Shown: piece by piece, positions 1 to 6,141 of the stretch | How positions within the stretch are numbered: position 1 is the stretch's first letter | How the letters are laid out: each line of letters begins with the position of its first letter | Notes under the pieces: model-generated | What the model was told of the DNA's origin: nothing | Databases searched by the model: none | Seen by the model: only the letters and a program-made list of their open reading frames with translations | Assembly: GCA_964479435.1 (NCBI GenBank) | Contig: CAYZME010000046.1 | Location: 1-15,845, forward strand | Length of the DNA: 15,845 nucleotides | Reading direction: 5' to 3' | Source: JAAYKS01 sp964479435 | GTDB taxonomy: Bacteria > Bacillota > Clostridia > Saccharofermentanales > UBA5734 | Made by a program: the position numbers and the translations under genes

Positions 1-446
1 TGTTTGACGTCATGGGGTCGAGCGCCGTTCTGGTCGGCCCGATCGGCAGCGGCAACACCTGCAAGCTCACCAACCAGATCATCGTCGCCCTCAACATCGC
101 CGCTTTGTCCGAAGGTATGCTGCTCGCGCAAATGGCCGGCACCGACCCCCGCAAAGTCTTTGAGGCCATCCGCGGCGGCCTGGCCGGCAGCACCGTCATG
201 AACGCCAAAGCGCCGATGATGCTGGCCGGGGACTTCAAACCCGGTTTCAAAATCGACCTGCACATCAAAGACCTGGCCAACGCCCTGGATACGGCGGGCG
301 CGGTCGGTACGCCGTTGATGTTGACCGCCGAAGTGATGCAGATGCTGCAGCACTTGCACCGCGCGGGCGAGGGACAGAGTGACCACTCCGCCATCCTCAA
401 GTTCTATGAAAAACTCGCGGATACCGAGGTGCGCTCCGCCGAATAG
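1..446 (+). CDS. NAD(P)-dependent beta-hydroxyacid dehydrogenase (3-hydroxyisobutyrate / tartronate semialdehyde reductase family), C-terminal part
   Basis: The gene is cut by the left edge; the first complete codon is at 3 and about 147 residues remain. Known of the family: these cytoplasmic enzymes reduce short semialdehydes (tartronate semialdehyde to glycerate, methylmalonate semialdehyde to 3-hydroxyisobutyrate) with NAD(P)H. Seen: the segment from the inter-domain helix onward, with the GxGxxxK signature as GPIGSGNTCKLTNQ. Its Lys is the expected catalytic residue, and a HIKDLANALD motif of the all-helical C-terminal domain follows. The N-terminal Rossmann fold lies outside the window. 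The stop falls just before the hflK Shine-Dalgarno, so the three genes may be co-transcribed. Inference: GarR-like and HibD-like members cannot be told apart from this half, so no symbol is given. Family is confident; substrate is open. Confidence 0.88.
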   Translation, partial: FDVMGSSAVLVGPIGSGNTCKLTNQIIVALNIAALSEGMLLAQMAGTDPRKVFEAIRGGLAGSTVMNAKAPMMLAGDFKPGFKIDLHIKDLANALDTAGAVGTPLMLTAEVMQMLQHLHRAGEGQSDHSAILKFYEKLADTEVRSAE

Positions 447-462
447 CCAAAGGAGGCCAGGA

Positions 463-1479
463 TTGGACAATCGCAATCGAGAAACACGAGAGGCCGTGCG
501 GCGCGCGCTGCCTTCCCTCCGCCGTTTGTGGCCGGCCGCTGCCCTGCTCATCGCGCTGATCATCGGGCTGACGGGGGTCTACAAAGTCGGCTCGGGGGAA
601 GCGATCGTGGTGACCCGCTTCGGGCACGTGGTGCGTGTAGAGGATCAGGCCGGAATGAAGTTCAAAGTGCCCCTGGTGGACCATGTCTATCCGGTTTCAC
701 TGGAGCAGCGCTATAAAATCGAATACGGTTTCCGCACGATCAACGACACCAGTTACACCGATGTCGAACCCGAGCAGACCGTGATTGTCGAGGCGGTGGG
801 CAACAACAGCTCGCTGGTTTTGACCGAGCTGACCGTCGAGTACCAGGTGGAAAACCCGGTGGATTTCCTGTTCAAAGTCGAGGACATCGAACGCGCCATT
901 CGGCTGATCCTGGAGGACGCGCTGCGCAATGTCATGCAGTCCGTGACGCTGGACGAAGCGCTGACCGACAAAGCGACGATCGACAGTCGGATCCGGCCCG
1001 AGATCCAGAGCAAGCTCAACGCCTACGAGGCCGGCATCCGCATCATCGAGGTCAAGACCCAGAACACCTCCCTGTTGCCGGAGGTCGATACCGCGTACCG
1101 GGAGATTGAGCGCGCCAACCAGTACCGCATTTCCCGCATCGAAGAAGCGCAAAAGTACAACAACACCGTGGTCCCCAAAGCCGAAGCCGAAGCGTTTCAA
1201 CTGGTAGAAGAGGCCAAAGGCTACAAGGCCGGCACCCTGGCGGACGCCCGCGCCGAAGTGGCGCAGTACAACGCGTTGCTAGCCGAATACCAGCGCAACC
1301 CGGCCCTGGTGATGGAAAAGCTCTATACCGAGAGCATGCGCGCGTTCTTAAAGAACAACCGCGTCGTCATCGATACGACCGGCGACGGCGCGCTCTACAA
1401 ATTCTTCAACATCAACGAAACAGCGGCGGCGGCCCGGCCCGGCGCCGTCATCGGCACAGGAGGTGGCGCAGGTGAGTAA
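463..1479 (+). CDS. hflK: HflK-like SPFH/band-7 membrane protein
   Basis: About 338 residues. Known of the family: HflK pairs with HflC in a large membrane assembly that encloses and modulates the FtsH protease. Seen: a basic N-terminus, one membrane helix at about residues 22-40, then an SPFH/band-7 domain (GSGEAIVVTRFG; later VTLDEALTDKATIDSRI) and a long Ala/Glu-rich coiled coil. The start is taken as TTG at 463 because AGGAGG at 451-456 sits six bases upstream. The in-frame ATG at 379 lies deep inside the preceding gene and would add residues unlike the family. The protein lacks the long Gly/Pro-rich N-terminal leader of the roughly 420-residue E. coli HflK. It overlaps the next gene by eight bases, indicating coupled translation. 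The HflK label rests on order and on pairing with the HflC-like gene. Confidence 0.87.
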   Translation: MDNRNRETREAVRRALPSLRRLWPAAALLIALIIGLTGVYKVGSGEAIVVTRFGHVVRVEDQAGMKFKVPLVDHVYPVSLEQRYKIEYGFRTINDTSYTDVEPEQTVIVEAVGNNSSLVLTELTVEYQVENPVDFLFKVEDIERAIRLILEDALRNVMQSVTLDEALTDKATIDSRIRPEIQSKLNAYEAGIRIIEVKTQNTSLLPEVDTAYREIERANQYRISRIEEAQKYNNTVVPKAEAEAFQLVEEAKGYKAGTLADARAEVAQYNALLAEYQRNPALVMEKLYTESMRAFLKNNRVVIDTTGDGALYKFFNINETAAAARPGAVIGTGGGAGE

Positions 1480-2407
1480 AGGACTCAAAGCAACCCTGAT
1501 CGGCGTCGGCGCCGCCCTGATCCTGCTCGTGCTCTTTAGCCTGTTTACTTATTCCGTTCGCGAAGACGAGACCGCGGTGGTGCGCCGCTTCGGCAAAATC
1601 GACCGCGTGGTGGTCGACGCCGCCGAGGCGGATTTTGTCGACGGCACCTTTCAGGCGCGCGGCCTGGAAATTCGCATACTCACCCAAAAAGGTCTGAATT
1701 TCCGCCTGCCGTTCGCCGACGAGGTGAAAAAATTCAGCTCCAAGTCGATGACCTACACCTCGGAGACCGCCACGATCAACACCTATGACAGCCGCAGGAT
1801 CGATCTGAGCATGTACGCGCAGTATCGCGTGGTCAACCCGGCCCTGTTCGACATGACACTGGGCACGCTGGCCAACGGCAACCGCCTGATGGACGACCGC
1901 GTGTACCCGGAAGTCATTCAAACCGCCAACACCCTGCGCTTCAACGAGTTTTTTGACACGGCGCGTGTGACCGGCGCGATCAGCAACAACATGGATACGC
2001 TCAACACCGTGTTGGGCGACACCTTTGGCGTGCGGATCATCGACATCGGCATTTACCGCAAGAATTTCCCGCAGGTCAACATCGAGTCGATCGAGGAAAA
2101 AATGGTCCAGGAAATCCAAAAGGAATCGGAAAAGCTGATCGCCGAGGGCGATTCCCTGCTCAAGCAGAGCAAAGCCGAGACCGATCGCATCCGGATGGAA
2201 ACGCTGGCGACCGCGACCCAGACCGCGGCGTCGATCCAAGCGGAAGCCGACGCGGAAGCGGTGCGGATTTTTGAGGAAGCCATTTCCGCCGATCTCGAAT
2301 TCTACCGCTTCATCAACCGCATGCAGGCGTTTGCCGAGCTGGAAGACACCACGGTGTTTTTAGATCCGCAAAACGATTTCATCGGCTATCTGGCGGGGGG
2401 CGATTGA
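1472..2407 (+). CDS. hflC: HflC-like SPFH/band-7 membrane protein
   Basis: About 311 residues; partner of the upstream HflK-like protein. Seen: a membrane helix at about residues 7-27, then the band-7 start (REDETAVVRRFGKI), LNFRLPFADEVKKF, YDSRRIDLSMYAQYRVVNP and a C-terminal coiled coil rich in Glu and Ala, which is the HflC arrangement. GTG at 1472 is chosen because AGGAGGT at 1458-1464 stands seven bases before it; the GTG at 1463 touches that ribosome site and is less likely. The start lies inside the end of hflK. A strong terminator follows 30 bases after the stop, so this is the last gene of the transcript. No ftsH or hflX gene is adjacent. Family assignment is firm. That it acts on FtsH in this organism is inferred from known HflKC systems. 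Confidence 0.88.
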   Translation: MSKGLKATLIGVGAALILLVLFSLFTYSVREDETAVVRRFGKIDRVVVDAAEADFVDGTFQARGLEIRILTQKGLNFRLPFADEVKKFSSKSMTYTSETATINTYDSRRIDLSMYAQYRVVNPALFDMTLGTLANGNRLMDDRVYPEVIQTANTLRFNEFFDTARVTGAISNNMDTLNTVLGDTFGVRIIDIGIYRKNFPQVNIESIEEKMVQEIQKESEKLIAEGDSLLKQSKAETDRIRMETLATATQTAASIQAEADAEAVRIFEEAISADLEFYRFINRMQAFAELEDTTVFLDPQNDFIGYLAGGD

Positions 2408-2436
2408 CCGGCCCGATGGACTAAACGAAGTAAATG

Positions 2437-2470
2437 GCCCCGTGATCTCGGAGATCACGGGGCTGTTTTT
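2437..2470 (+). terminator. Rho-independent terminator after hflC
   Basis: A perfect 13-bp stem (2437-2449 with 2451-2463, GCCCCGTGATCTC and its complement) is followed by TGTTTTT. The minus-strand side ends in CATTTACTT, so it may also help stop the convergent minus-strand gene ending at 2495. Confidence 0.9.
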
Positions 2471-2494
2471 ACGTGGGGGCGTGTTCTTGGCAAA

Positions 2495-3649
2495 TCAGCC
2501 TTCAAACAAAGCCGCCGCTCGCCGCATGTTGTCGATAACGCCGATGTCAAAGGGGCAACGCGACTCACAGGCGCCGCAGGCCGTACAAGCGCCGGCGGGT
2601 GCCGGTAGCGCGGCATACGCGCCGCGCAGCGCGTCAGGATCAAATCCCGATCGCGGGGATTCGCTTCGATCCAGAATGCGCGTGGTCTCGCCGATGTCGA
2701 TACCGGCCGGGCAGGGCAGACAATGGTTGCAATACATGCAGTGGTCGTTGCGGTCCCAGATCAGGGAGCCTGCCAGTGCCCGCGCGTAATCCCGCTCTTG
2801 CGGGGTGGCGCCGGTATAGGACAGCGCCGCCTCCATCTCCGCTACGGAACGGCAGCCCGGCAGCGCGGCCGCGACGCCGGGCTGGTCGAGTGCGTACTGG
2901 ATGCATTGCGCGGGCGTCATTTTCAGCCGCAATTGGTTGTGCTCCCCCAACAGCCAGCCGGCGGCGTAGGTTTTCATCGTCACAATCGCGGTGCCGTGCC
3001 GTTCGCACGCGTCGTATAAAGCGGTGCGGTCGCGGTCGGCGCCCCGGCCATGGGCTTCGAACGCGTCGAAATGGAACAGCGCGTCGATGTCGCGGTCGCC
3101 GCGGATGGAGTCAAAGAGGGGATTGACAGGGTACATCAGCACGTCGAGCAAACCGCTCTCGACCGCGCGGCGCGCGACCGACGGCACGTGCGAGCTCAAG
3201 CCGATGGCGCGGGCGTGGCCGGCCTCGACGTACGCGCGCGCCAGCTCCATGATGCCGCCCGGCGCGAGCAACCGGTCCCACTCGTCCGCGTCGTCGACAA
3301 AATGAATCATCAGCACGTCGAGAAAATCCGTATCGAGCCGGCGCAGCAGATCATCGGCAAAGGTGCGGCAGAGCGCGCGATCGCGCGTTCGCAGGTACTG
3401 CCCGTCGCGCCAGCAGGCCCCCAGATGCCCCTGGATCAGGACCCGGTCCCGGCGTCCGCGCAGGGAGGCGCCGACGAAATCGCGGATGTCCGGCGAGCCC
3501 ATAAATAAATCGATGTAATTGCCGCCCGCGTCGATCAGGCAGGACAGAACGCGGTCGACGGTGGTCTTGTCCGCTTTTTCCAGATGCTCCAGACCCAATC
3601 CGACCTCAGAGACATCCCATCCGGTGCGGCCGAGTTTCCGATATCGCAT
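2495..3649 (-). CDS. Aldo/keto reductase-like protein fused to a two-[4Fe-4S] ferredoxin domain
   Basis: 384 residues. Seen: an aldo/keto-reductase barrel (starts MRYRKLGRTGWDVSEVGLGL; LDVLMIHFVDD; RAIGLSSH), then a C-terminal iron-sulphur module. Cys304, 307, 310 and 313 form one set (CMYCNHCLPCP) and Cys355, 358, 361 and 365 form another (CTACGACESRCP). Odd: the usual Asp-Tyr-Lys-His tetrad is incomplete. Asp47 and His116 are present, but the Tyr position reads Ser/Gly in YIDLFMGS and the Lys strand reads LIQGHLG, with His75 near the expected place. Known: ferredoxin-fused members of this superfamily exist, mostly of unproven function. ATG at 3649 has AGAGGAG at 3654-3660 on the minus strand, about four to five bases upstream. 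It is probably co-transcribed after the aldo/keto reductase upstream on this strand. Its substrate cannot be told; an electron-transfer or non-classical redox role is inference. Confidence 0.87.
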   Translation of the reverse strand: MRYRKLGRTGWDVSEVGLGLEHLEKADKTTVDRVLSCLIDAGGNYIDLFMGSPDIRDFVGASLRGRRDRVLIQGHLGACWRDGQYLRTRDRALCRTFADDLLRRLDTDFLDVLMIHFVDDADEWDRLLAPGGIMELARAYVEAGHARAIGLSSHVPSVARRAVESGLLDVLMYPVNPLFDSIRGDRDIDALFHFDAFEAHGRGADRDRTALYDACERHGTAIVTMKTYAAGWLLGEHNQLRLKMTPAQCIQYALDQPGVAAALPGCRSVAEMEAALSYTGATPQERDYARALAGSLIWDRNDHCMYCNHCLPCPAGIDIGETTRILDRSESPRSGFDPDALRGAYAALPAPAGACTACGACESRCPFDIGVIDNMRRAAALFEG

Positions 3650-3683
3650 GCGGCTCCTCTCCGGCGCGGTGGTTCTGGGGCGA

Positions 3684-3710
3684 ACGGAGGCGCACGCCCG
3701 GCACCTCCGT
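3684..3710 (-). other. Inverted repeat between the two minus-strand reductase genes
   Basis: ACGGAGG at 3684-3690 pairs perfectly with CCTCCGT at 3704-3710 across 13 bases. No T-run follows on the minus strand, so it is not a convincing terminator. It could be an mRNA-processing or stability hairpin in the 82-base gap. Confidence 0.4.
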
Positions 3711-3731
3711 CGCGCTCCCGGCCCACCCGCT

Positions 3732-4610
3732 TTATTTTATGTCCCTTTTCGGCATGGTGCCGGGGACGCCGTAAAAGTCCATCTCATCGGGATCGCTGAG
3801 GAAATGTGTGCCGCTTTCGAGTTTGGCGAGGGCGGCCATGTCGGCGGCGTCGAGCGAAAAATTAAAGATGTCGCCGTTTTCAAGGATGCGATGCTCGCGC
3901 ACGGATTTGGGAATCACCACCACTTCGCGCTCGATCTGCCAGCGCAAGATGACCTGGGCCGCGGTTTTGCCATACTTTTGCGCGATGGGCTCCACGGCCG
4001 GCGCGATCGTCGGCAGCCGCCCGTTCAGCAACGGCGAATAGGCCTCCATCTGGATCCCCTGTTCGCGGCAGTACGCCAGCATTTCATTTTGCGGAAACAG
4101 CGGGTGACACTCGACCTGATTGACCATGGGCGCGACGCCGGTCTCCGCGACCAGCCGCTCGAGATGGTGCTTTTTGAAATTGCAGACGCCGATGGCGCGG
4201 ACGCGTTTTTCTTCATGCAGGCGCACTAACGCTTTCCAGGAGTCGACATATTTGTCGAGCACGGGAACCGGCCAGTGAATCAGATAGAGGTCAATGACAT
4301 CGACACCCAGCAATTTGCAGGATTCTTCATATTCACGCAGCGCGCTGTCATATCCCTGATCGCCGTTCCAGAGCTTGGTCGTCACAAAAATCTGCTCGCG
4401 CGGCACCGGGGCCGTCGCCAGCGCTTTGCCCACCATATCCTCGTTGAGGTACGCGCGCGCGGTGTCGATCGAGCGGTATCCCGCTTGGAGCGCGGCGTGT
4501 ACGGCTTGGATCAGCGTGTTTTCGTCCTGAACCTGCCAGACACCCAGGCCGAACCACGGCATGTTGACGCCATTGCGCAGGGTGGTGCATTGGTCGATAC
4601 GATTGATCAT
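3732..4610 (-). CDS. NADPH-dependent aldo/keto reductase (2,5-diketo-D-gluconate reductase-like, AKR5 type)
   Basis: 292 residues, normal for the family. Known of the family: soluble (beta/alpha)8 enzymes that reduce aldehydes and ketones, including sugar-derived ones, with NADPH. Seen: a complete tetrad of Asp49 (SIDTA), Tyr54 (ARAY), Lys79 (VTTKLWN) and His112 (LIHWP). Also visible are IGVCNF, NQVECHP and the cofactor-phosphate motif IPKSVREHRILEN. ATG at 4610 is preferred: AGGAGGA at 4620-4626 on the minus strand precedes it by about nine bases, while the in-frame ATG at 4631 lies upstream of that site. It is first on its strand, with a TATAAT box at 4655-4660, and is followed after 82 bases by the ferredoxin-fused reductase. 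Anything in the xylose, gluconate or methylglyoxal range is possible as substrate. Confidence 0.9.
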   Translation of the reverse strand: MINRIDQCTTLRNGVNMPWFGLGVWQVQDENTLIQAVHAALQAGYRSIDTARAYLNEDMVGKALATAPVPREQIFVTTKLWNGDQGYDSALREYEESCKLLGVDVIDLYLIHWPVPVLDKYVDSWKALVRLHEEKRVRAIGVCNFKKHHLERLVAETGVAPMVNQVECHPLFPQNEMLAYCREQGIQMEAYSPLLNGRLPTIAPAVEPIAQKYGKTAAQVILRWQIEREVVVIPKSVREHRILENGDIFNFSLDAADMAALAKLESGTHFLSDPDEMDFYGVPGTMPKRDIK

Positions 4611-4654
4611 GTCTTTTTGTCCTCCTGTCATAGTACGGGTTGCTACACCCCTCC

Positions 4655-4660
4655 ATTATA
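4655..4660 (-). promoter_or_regulatory. Possible -10 box for the minus-strand reductase genes
   Basis: A consensus TATAAT reads on the minus strand 45 bases before the ATG at 4610. No good -35 hexamer is found at 16-18 bases, so an activator may be needed or the box may be chance. Confidence 0.35.
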
Positions 4661-4698
4661 TCGCACCTCACACCTCACGCCTTGCCTGCGCGTAGCAC

Positions 4699-4730
4699 AA
4701 CGCGCTGCGCAACGCGCTGCGCAACGCGCT
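4699..4730. repeat. 12-bp tandem repeat, about 2.7 copies
   Basis: AACGCGCTGCGC occurs at 4699-4710 and 4711-4722, and its first eight bases again at 4723-4730. It lies in the divergent intergenic region, outside both genes. Confidence 0.85.
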
Positions 4731-4731
4731 A

Positions 4732-4756
4732 GCACATAGTGCGTGGCACATCGTGC
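4732..4756. promoter_or_regulatory. Two tandem 11-bp dyads, possible operator pair
   Basis: GCACATAGTGC (4732-4742) and GCACATCGTGC (4746-4756) are 14 bases apart. Each has perfect four-base arms round a three-base centre. They fill the -35 zone just upstream of the extended -10 at 4758-4766, where a regulator of the aldolase gene could bind. The binding role is inference. Confidence 0.4.
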
Positions 4757-4757
4757 G

Positions 4758-4766
4758 TGGTAAGAT
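4758..4766 (+). promoter_or_regulatory. Extended -10 promoter for the aldolase-family gene
   Basis: TGG-TAAGAT places a TG extension and a near-consensus -10 about 34 bases before the ATG at 4800. The surrounding GCGTGGTAAGATGA matches, with one difference, the promoter of the cobalamin riboswitch at 15735-15748. Confidence 0.45.
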
Positions 4767-4799
4767 GATGGGTAGTCAACGACTTCGGAGGGGCGTGGT

Positions 4800-5690
4800 A
4801 TGGAAAAACGATTGGTTGGCATGGATGGCCTGTACCCGGCACTGATCACCCCGTTCGACACGCGCGGCGCGGTTGACACGACGGTGTTGACTGATTTGAT
4901 GTCGCGTAACCTCGCGGAAGGCGCGGCGGGCTTTTTTGTCGGCGGCAGCTCGGCCGAGTGTTTTCTGCTGTCCCACGAAGAACGCGTGCTGGGCTACCAG
5001 GTCGCTGCGGCCTTTCGCGGCCGCGCCCGCCTGATCGCGCATGTGGGCGCGTTGTCGACACAGCAGGCGGTACAACTGGGTCAGGAAGCGGCCCGGCTGG
5101 GGTTTGACGCGCTGGCCGCCACGCCGCCCTTTTATTTCCGCCACAGCCCCGCGGCGATCGTCGGGTATTACCGGGATCTGGCCGCGGCGACCGGTATGCC
5201 GGTGATGCTGTATAACTACCCCGCCAACACGGGTGTGGCGTTTGATTTTTCGCTGCCGCTCTTTGCCGAACTGTTGCGCATGCCGCAAATGGCCGGATTC
5301 AAACATACCAACTACGACCTCAGGCAATTGCAGCAGATGCTGACCATCAATCCGCGGCTGGTCGCGCTCAACGGATATGAGGATGTTTTGCCCGGCGCGG
5401 TGGCCTTGGGGGCCACCGGAGCGATTGGCAGCACGTTCAATTGTTTTTTGCCGTTCTGGAAAAAAGTATTTGACGACGCGGTGGCCGGCCGCGTCGCACA
5501 AGCGCAGGCCGGGGCCGCGCGCGGCGCTCAACTGATCGCGGAGATCTCCGCGGGCGGATTGATCGCGGCGATTAAATACGTGCTGCAGAAACAAGGGCTG
5601 GCGGCCGGGGATCCGCGCAAACCCTTTCTGCCGCTCGACGCGGCGGCGCGCGAGCGGATCGATCGGGCGCTGACGGAGCTGGCGCCGTAA
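4800..5690 (+). CDS. Dihydrodipicolinate synthase / N-acetylneuraminate lyase family aldolase
   Basis: 296 residues, the usual family length. Known: class I aldolases in which a Lys forms a Schiff base with pyruvate or a 2-keto acid; members make dihydrodipicolinate or split sialic acid or 2-keto-3-deoxy sugar acids. Seen: Schiff-base Lys168 in AGFKHTNYD, Tyr138 in MLYNYPANTG, and GGSSAE at 48-53 where DapA has G-T-T-G-E and NanA G-S-T-G-E. FKHTN and YNYPA lean to the lyase side rather than lysine biosynthesis, but this does not fix the substrate. ATG at 4800 follows GGAGGGG (4787-4793) by six bases. It has its own promoter region and is not tightly linked to lysine or sialic-acid genes. In this setting, cleavage of a sugar-derived 2-keto-3-deoxy acid is a reasonable guess. 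Confidence 0.88.
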   Translation: MEKRLVGMDGLYPALITPFDTRGAVDTTVLTDLMSRNLAEGAAGFFVGGSSAECFLLSHEERVLGYQVAAAFRGRARLIAHVGALSTQQAVQLGQEAARLGFDALAATPPFYFRHSPAAIVGYYRDLAAATGMPVMLYNYPANTGVAFDFSLPLFAELLRMPQMAGFKHTNYDLRQLQQMLTINPRLVALNGYEDVLPGAVALGATGAIGSTFNCFLPFWKKVFDDAVAGRVAQAQAGAARGAQLIAEISAGGLIAAIKYVLQKQGLAAGDPRKPFLPLDAAARERIDRALTELAP

Positions 5691-5703
5691 GGCGGCGCAC
5701 GTC

Positions 5704-5732
5704 TTGACGAACCGGTGTTTATGCGCAACAAT
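5704..5732 (+). promoter_or_regulatory. Possible promoter for the small ORF
   Basis: TTGACG (5704-5709) and AACAAT (5727-5732) are 17 bases apart. They match the -35 and -10 consensus at five and four of six positions. The start codon lies about 50 bases downstream. Confidence 0.3.
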
Positions 5733-5752
5733 TCAGTCATGGCTACTGCATA

Positions 5753-5765
5753 CAGGTCTGACCTG
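5753..5765. promoter_or_regulatory. 13-bp perfect palindrome before the small ORF
   Basis: CAGGTC-T-GACCTG lies between the possible promoter and the ribosome site (GGGAGG, 5767-5772) of the small ORF. The size suits a dimeric-repressor operator; no binding protein is identified. Confidence 0.35.
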
Positions 5766-5782
5766 CGGGAGGCTTCAGGGTG

Positions 5783-6028
5783 ATGGACCAAGGTGAAAGA
5801 ATCTATGCGGTGATTTGCCCGCCGTATAGGGAGGTTCTCTACAAAAGCATCAGTGGAGGATATCTTCTGGTTGCGGATGTGCCGCTGACACCTGTGGCGA
5901 AACGCTTGTTTTCCAACAAGGGGTTGCGCGATGAGCGCCGGAAGAGAGTCGAACTGTCTTTGAAAGAAGCTTACAATCTGGCTGTACAAGTCCTCCCTTA
6001 CCAGCGACTCGGTTACTATTTCGATTAA
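5783..6028 (+). CDS. Small hypothetical protein, low-GC ORF
   Basis: About 81 residues; not recognised. ATG at 5783, or GTG at 5780, follows GGGAGG (5767-5772) at workable spacing, and a possible terminator follows at 6061-6097. These signals favour a real gene. The product is mixed, with a basic middle (RLFSNKGLRDERRKRVELSLKE at residues 42-63 approximately) and an aromatic tail ending LGYYFD. There is no signal peptide, membrane helix or metal motif. Its codons differ from the neighbours: AGA, AGG, GGA, CGA and GTA appear and third positions are far less G/C-rich. This points to recent acquisition, weak expression or a decaying fragment. It may also be a spurious ORF in a 450-base gap. No function is proposed. 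Confidence 0.5.
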   Translation: MDQGERIYAVICPPYREVLYKSISGGYLLVADVPLTPVAKRLFSNKGLRDERRKRVELSLKEAYNLAVQVLPYQRLGYYFD

Positions 6029-6060
6029 TCGGCATGACACGACCGAACGCGCCAAGGCAT

Positions 6061-6097
6061 GCACCCCGGCGGAAGCAACCGGACGGGCGTGCTTTTT
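6061..6097 (+). terminator. Possible Rho-independent terminator upstream of GH39
   Basis: GCACCCCG (6061-6068) pairs with CGGGCGTGC (6084-6092) with one bulged base, with further CGG/CCG pairing inside, and is followed by TTTTT (6093-6097). It would close the small-ORF transcript. The stem is imperfect, hence modest confidence. Confidence 0.42.
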
Positions 6098-6101
6098 GTG
6101 T

Positions 6102-6117
6102 GCGCGGCGAACCGCGC
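6102..6117 (+). other. Strong hairpin just before the GH39 ribosome site
   Basis: GCGCGG and CCGCGC pair perfectly round CGAA. In RNA the stem can extend through four G-U pairs and two U-A pairs to about 6096-6123. It stands 13 bases before GGAGG (6131-6135), so it could influence message stability or translation of the glycosidase. Confidence 0.45.
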
Positions 6118-6141
6118 GTGTAACAGCGATGGAGGATGCGT

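Noticed and set aside
379..462. ATG at 379 as the hflK start
   Set aside because: It lies inside the upstream dehydrogenase gene without a ribosome site. The TTG at 463 has AGGAGG at ideal spacing and gives a family-like N-terminus.
4668..4760. Repeats in the divergent region as a CRISPR array or IS end
   Set aside because: The units are 12 and 14 bases and contiguous, with no unique spacers, no transposase and no target-site duplication.
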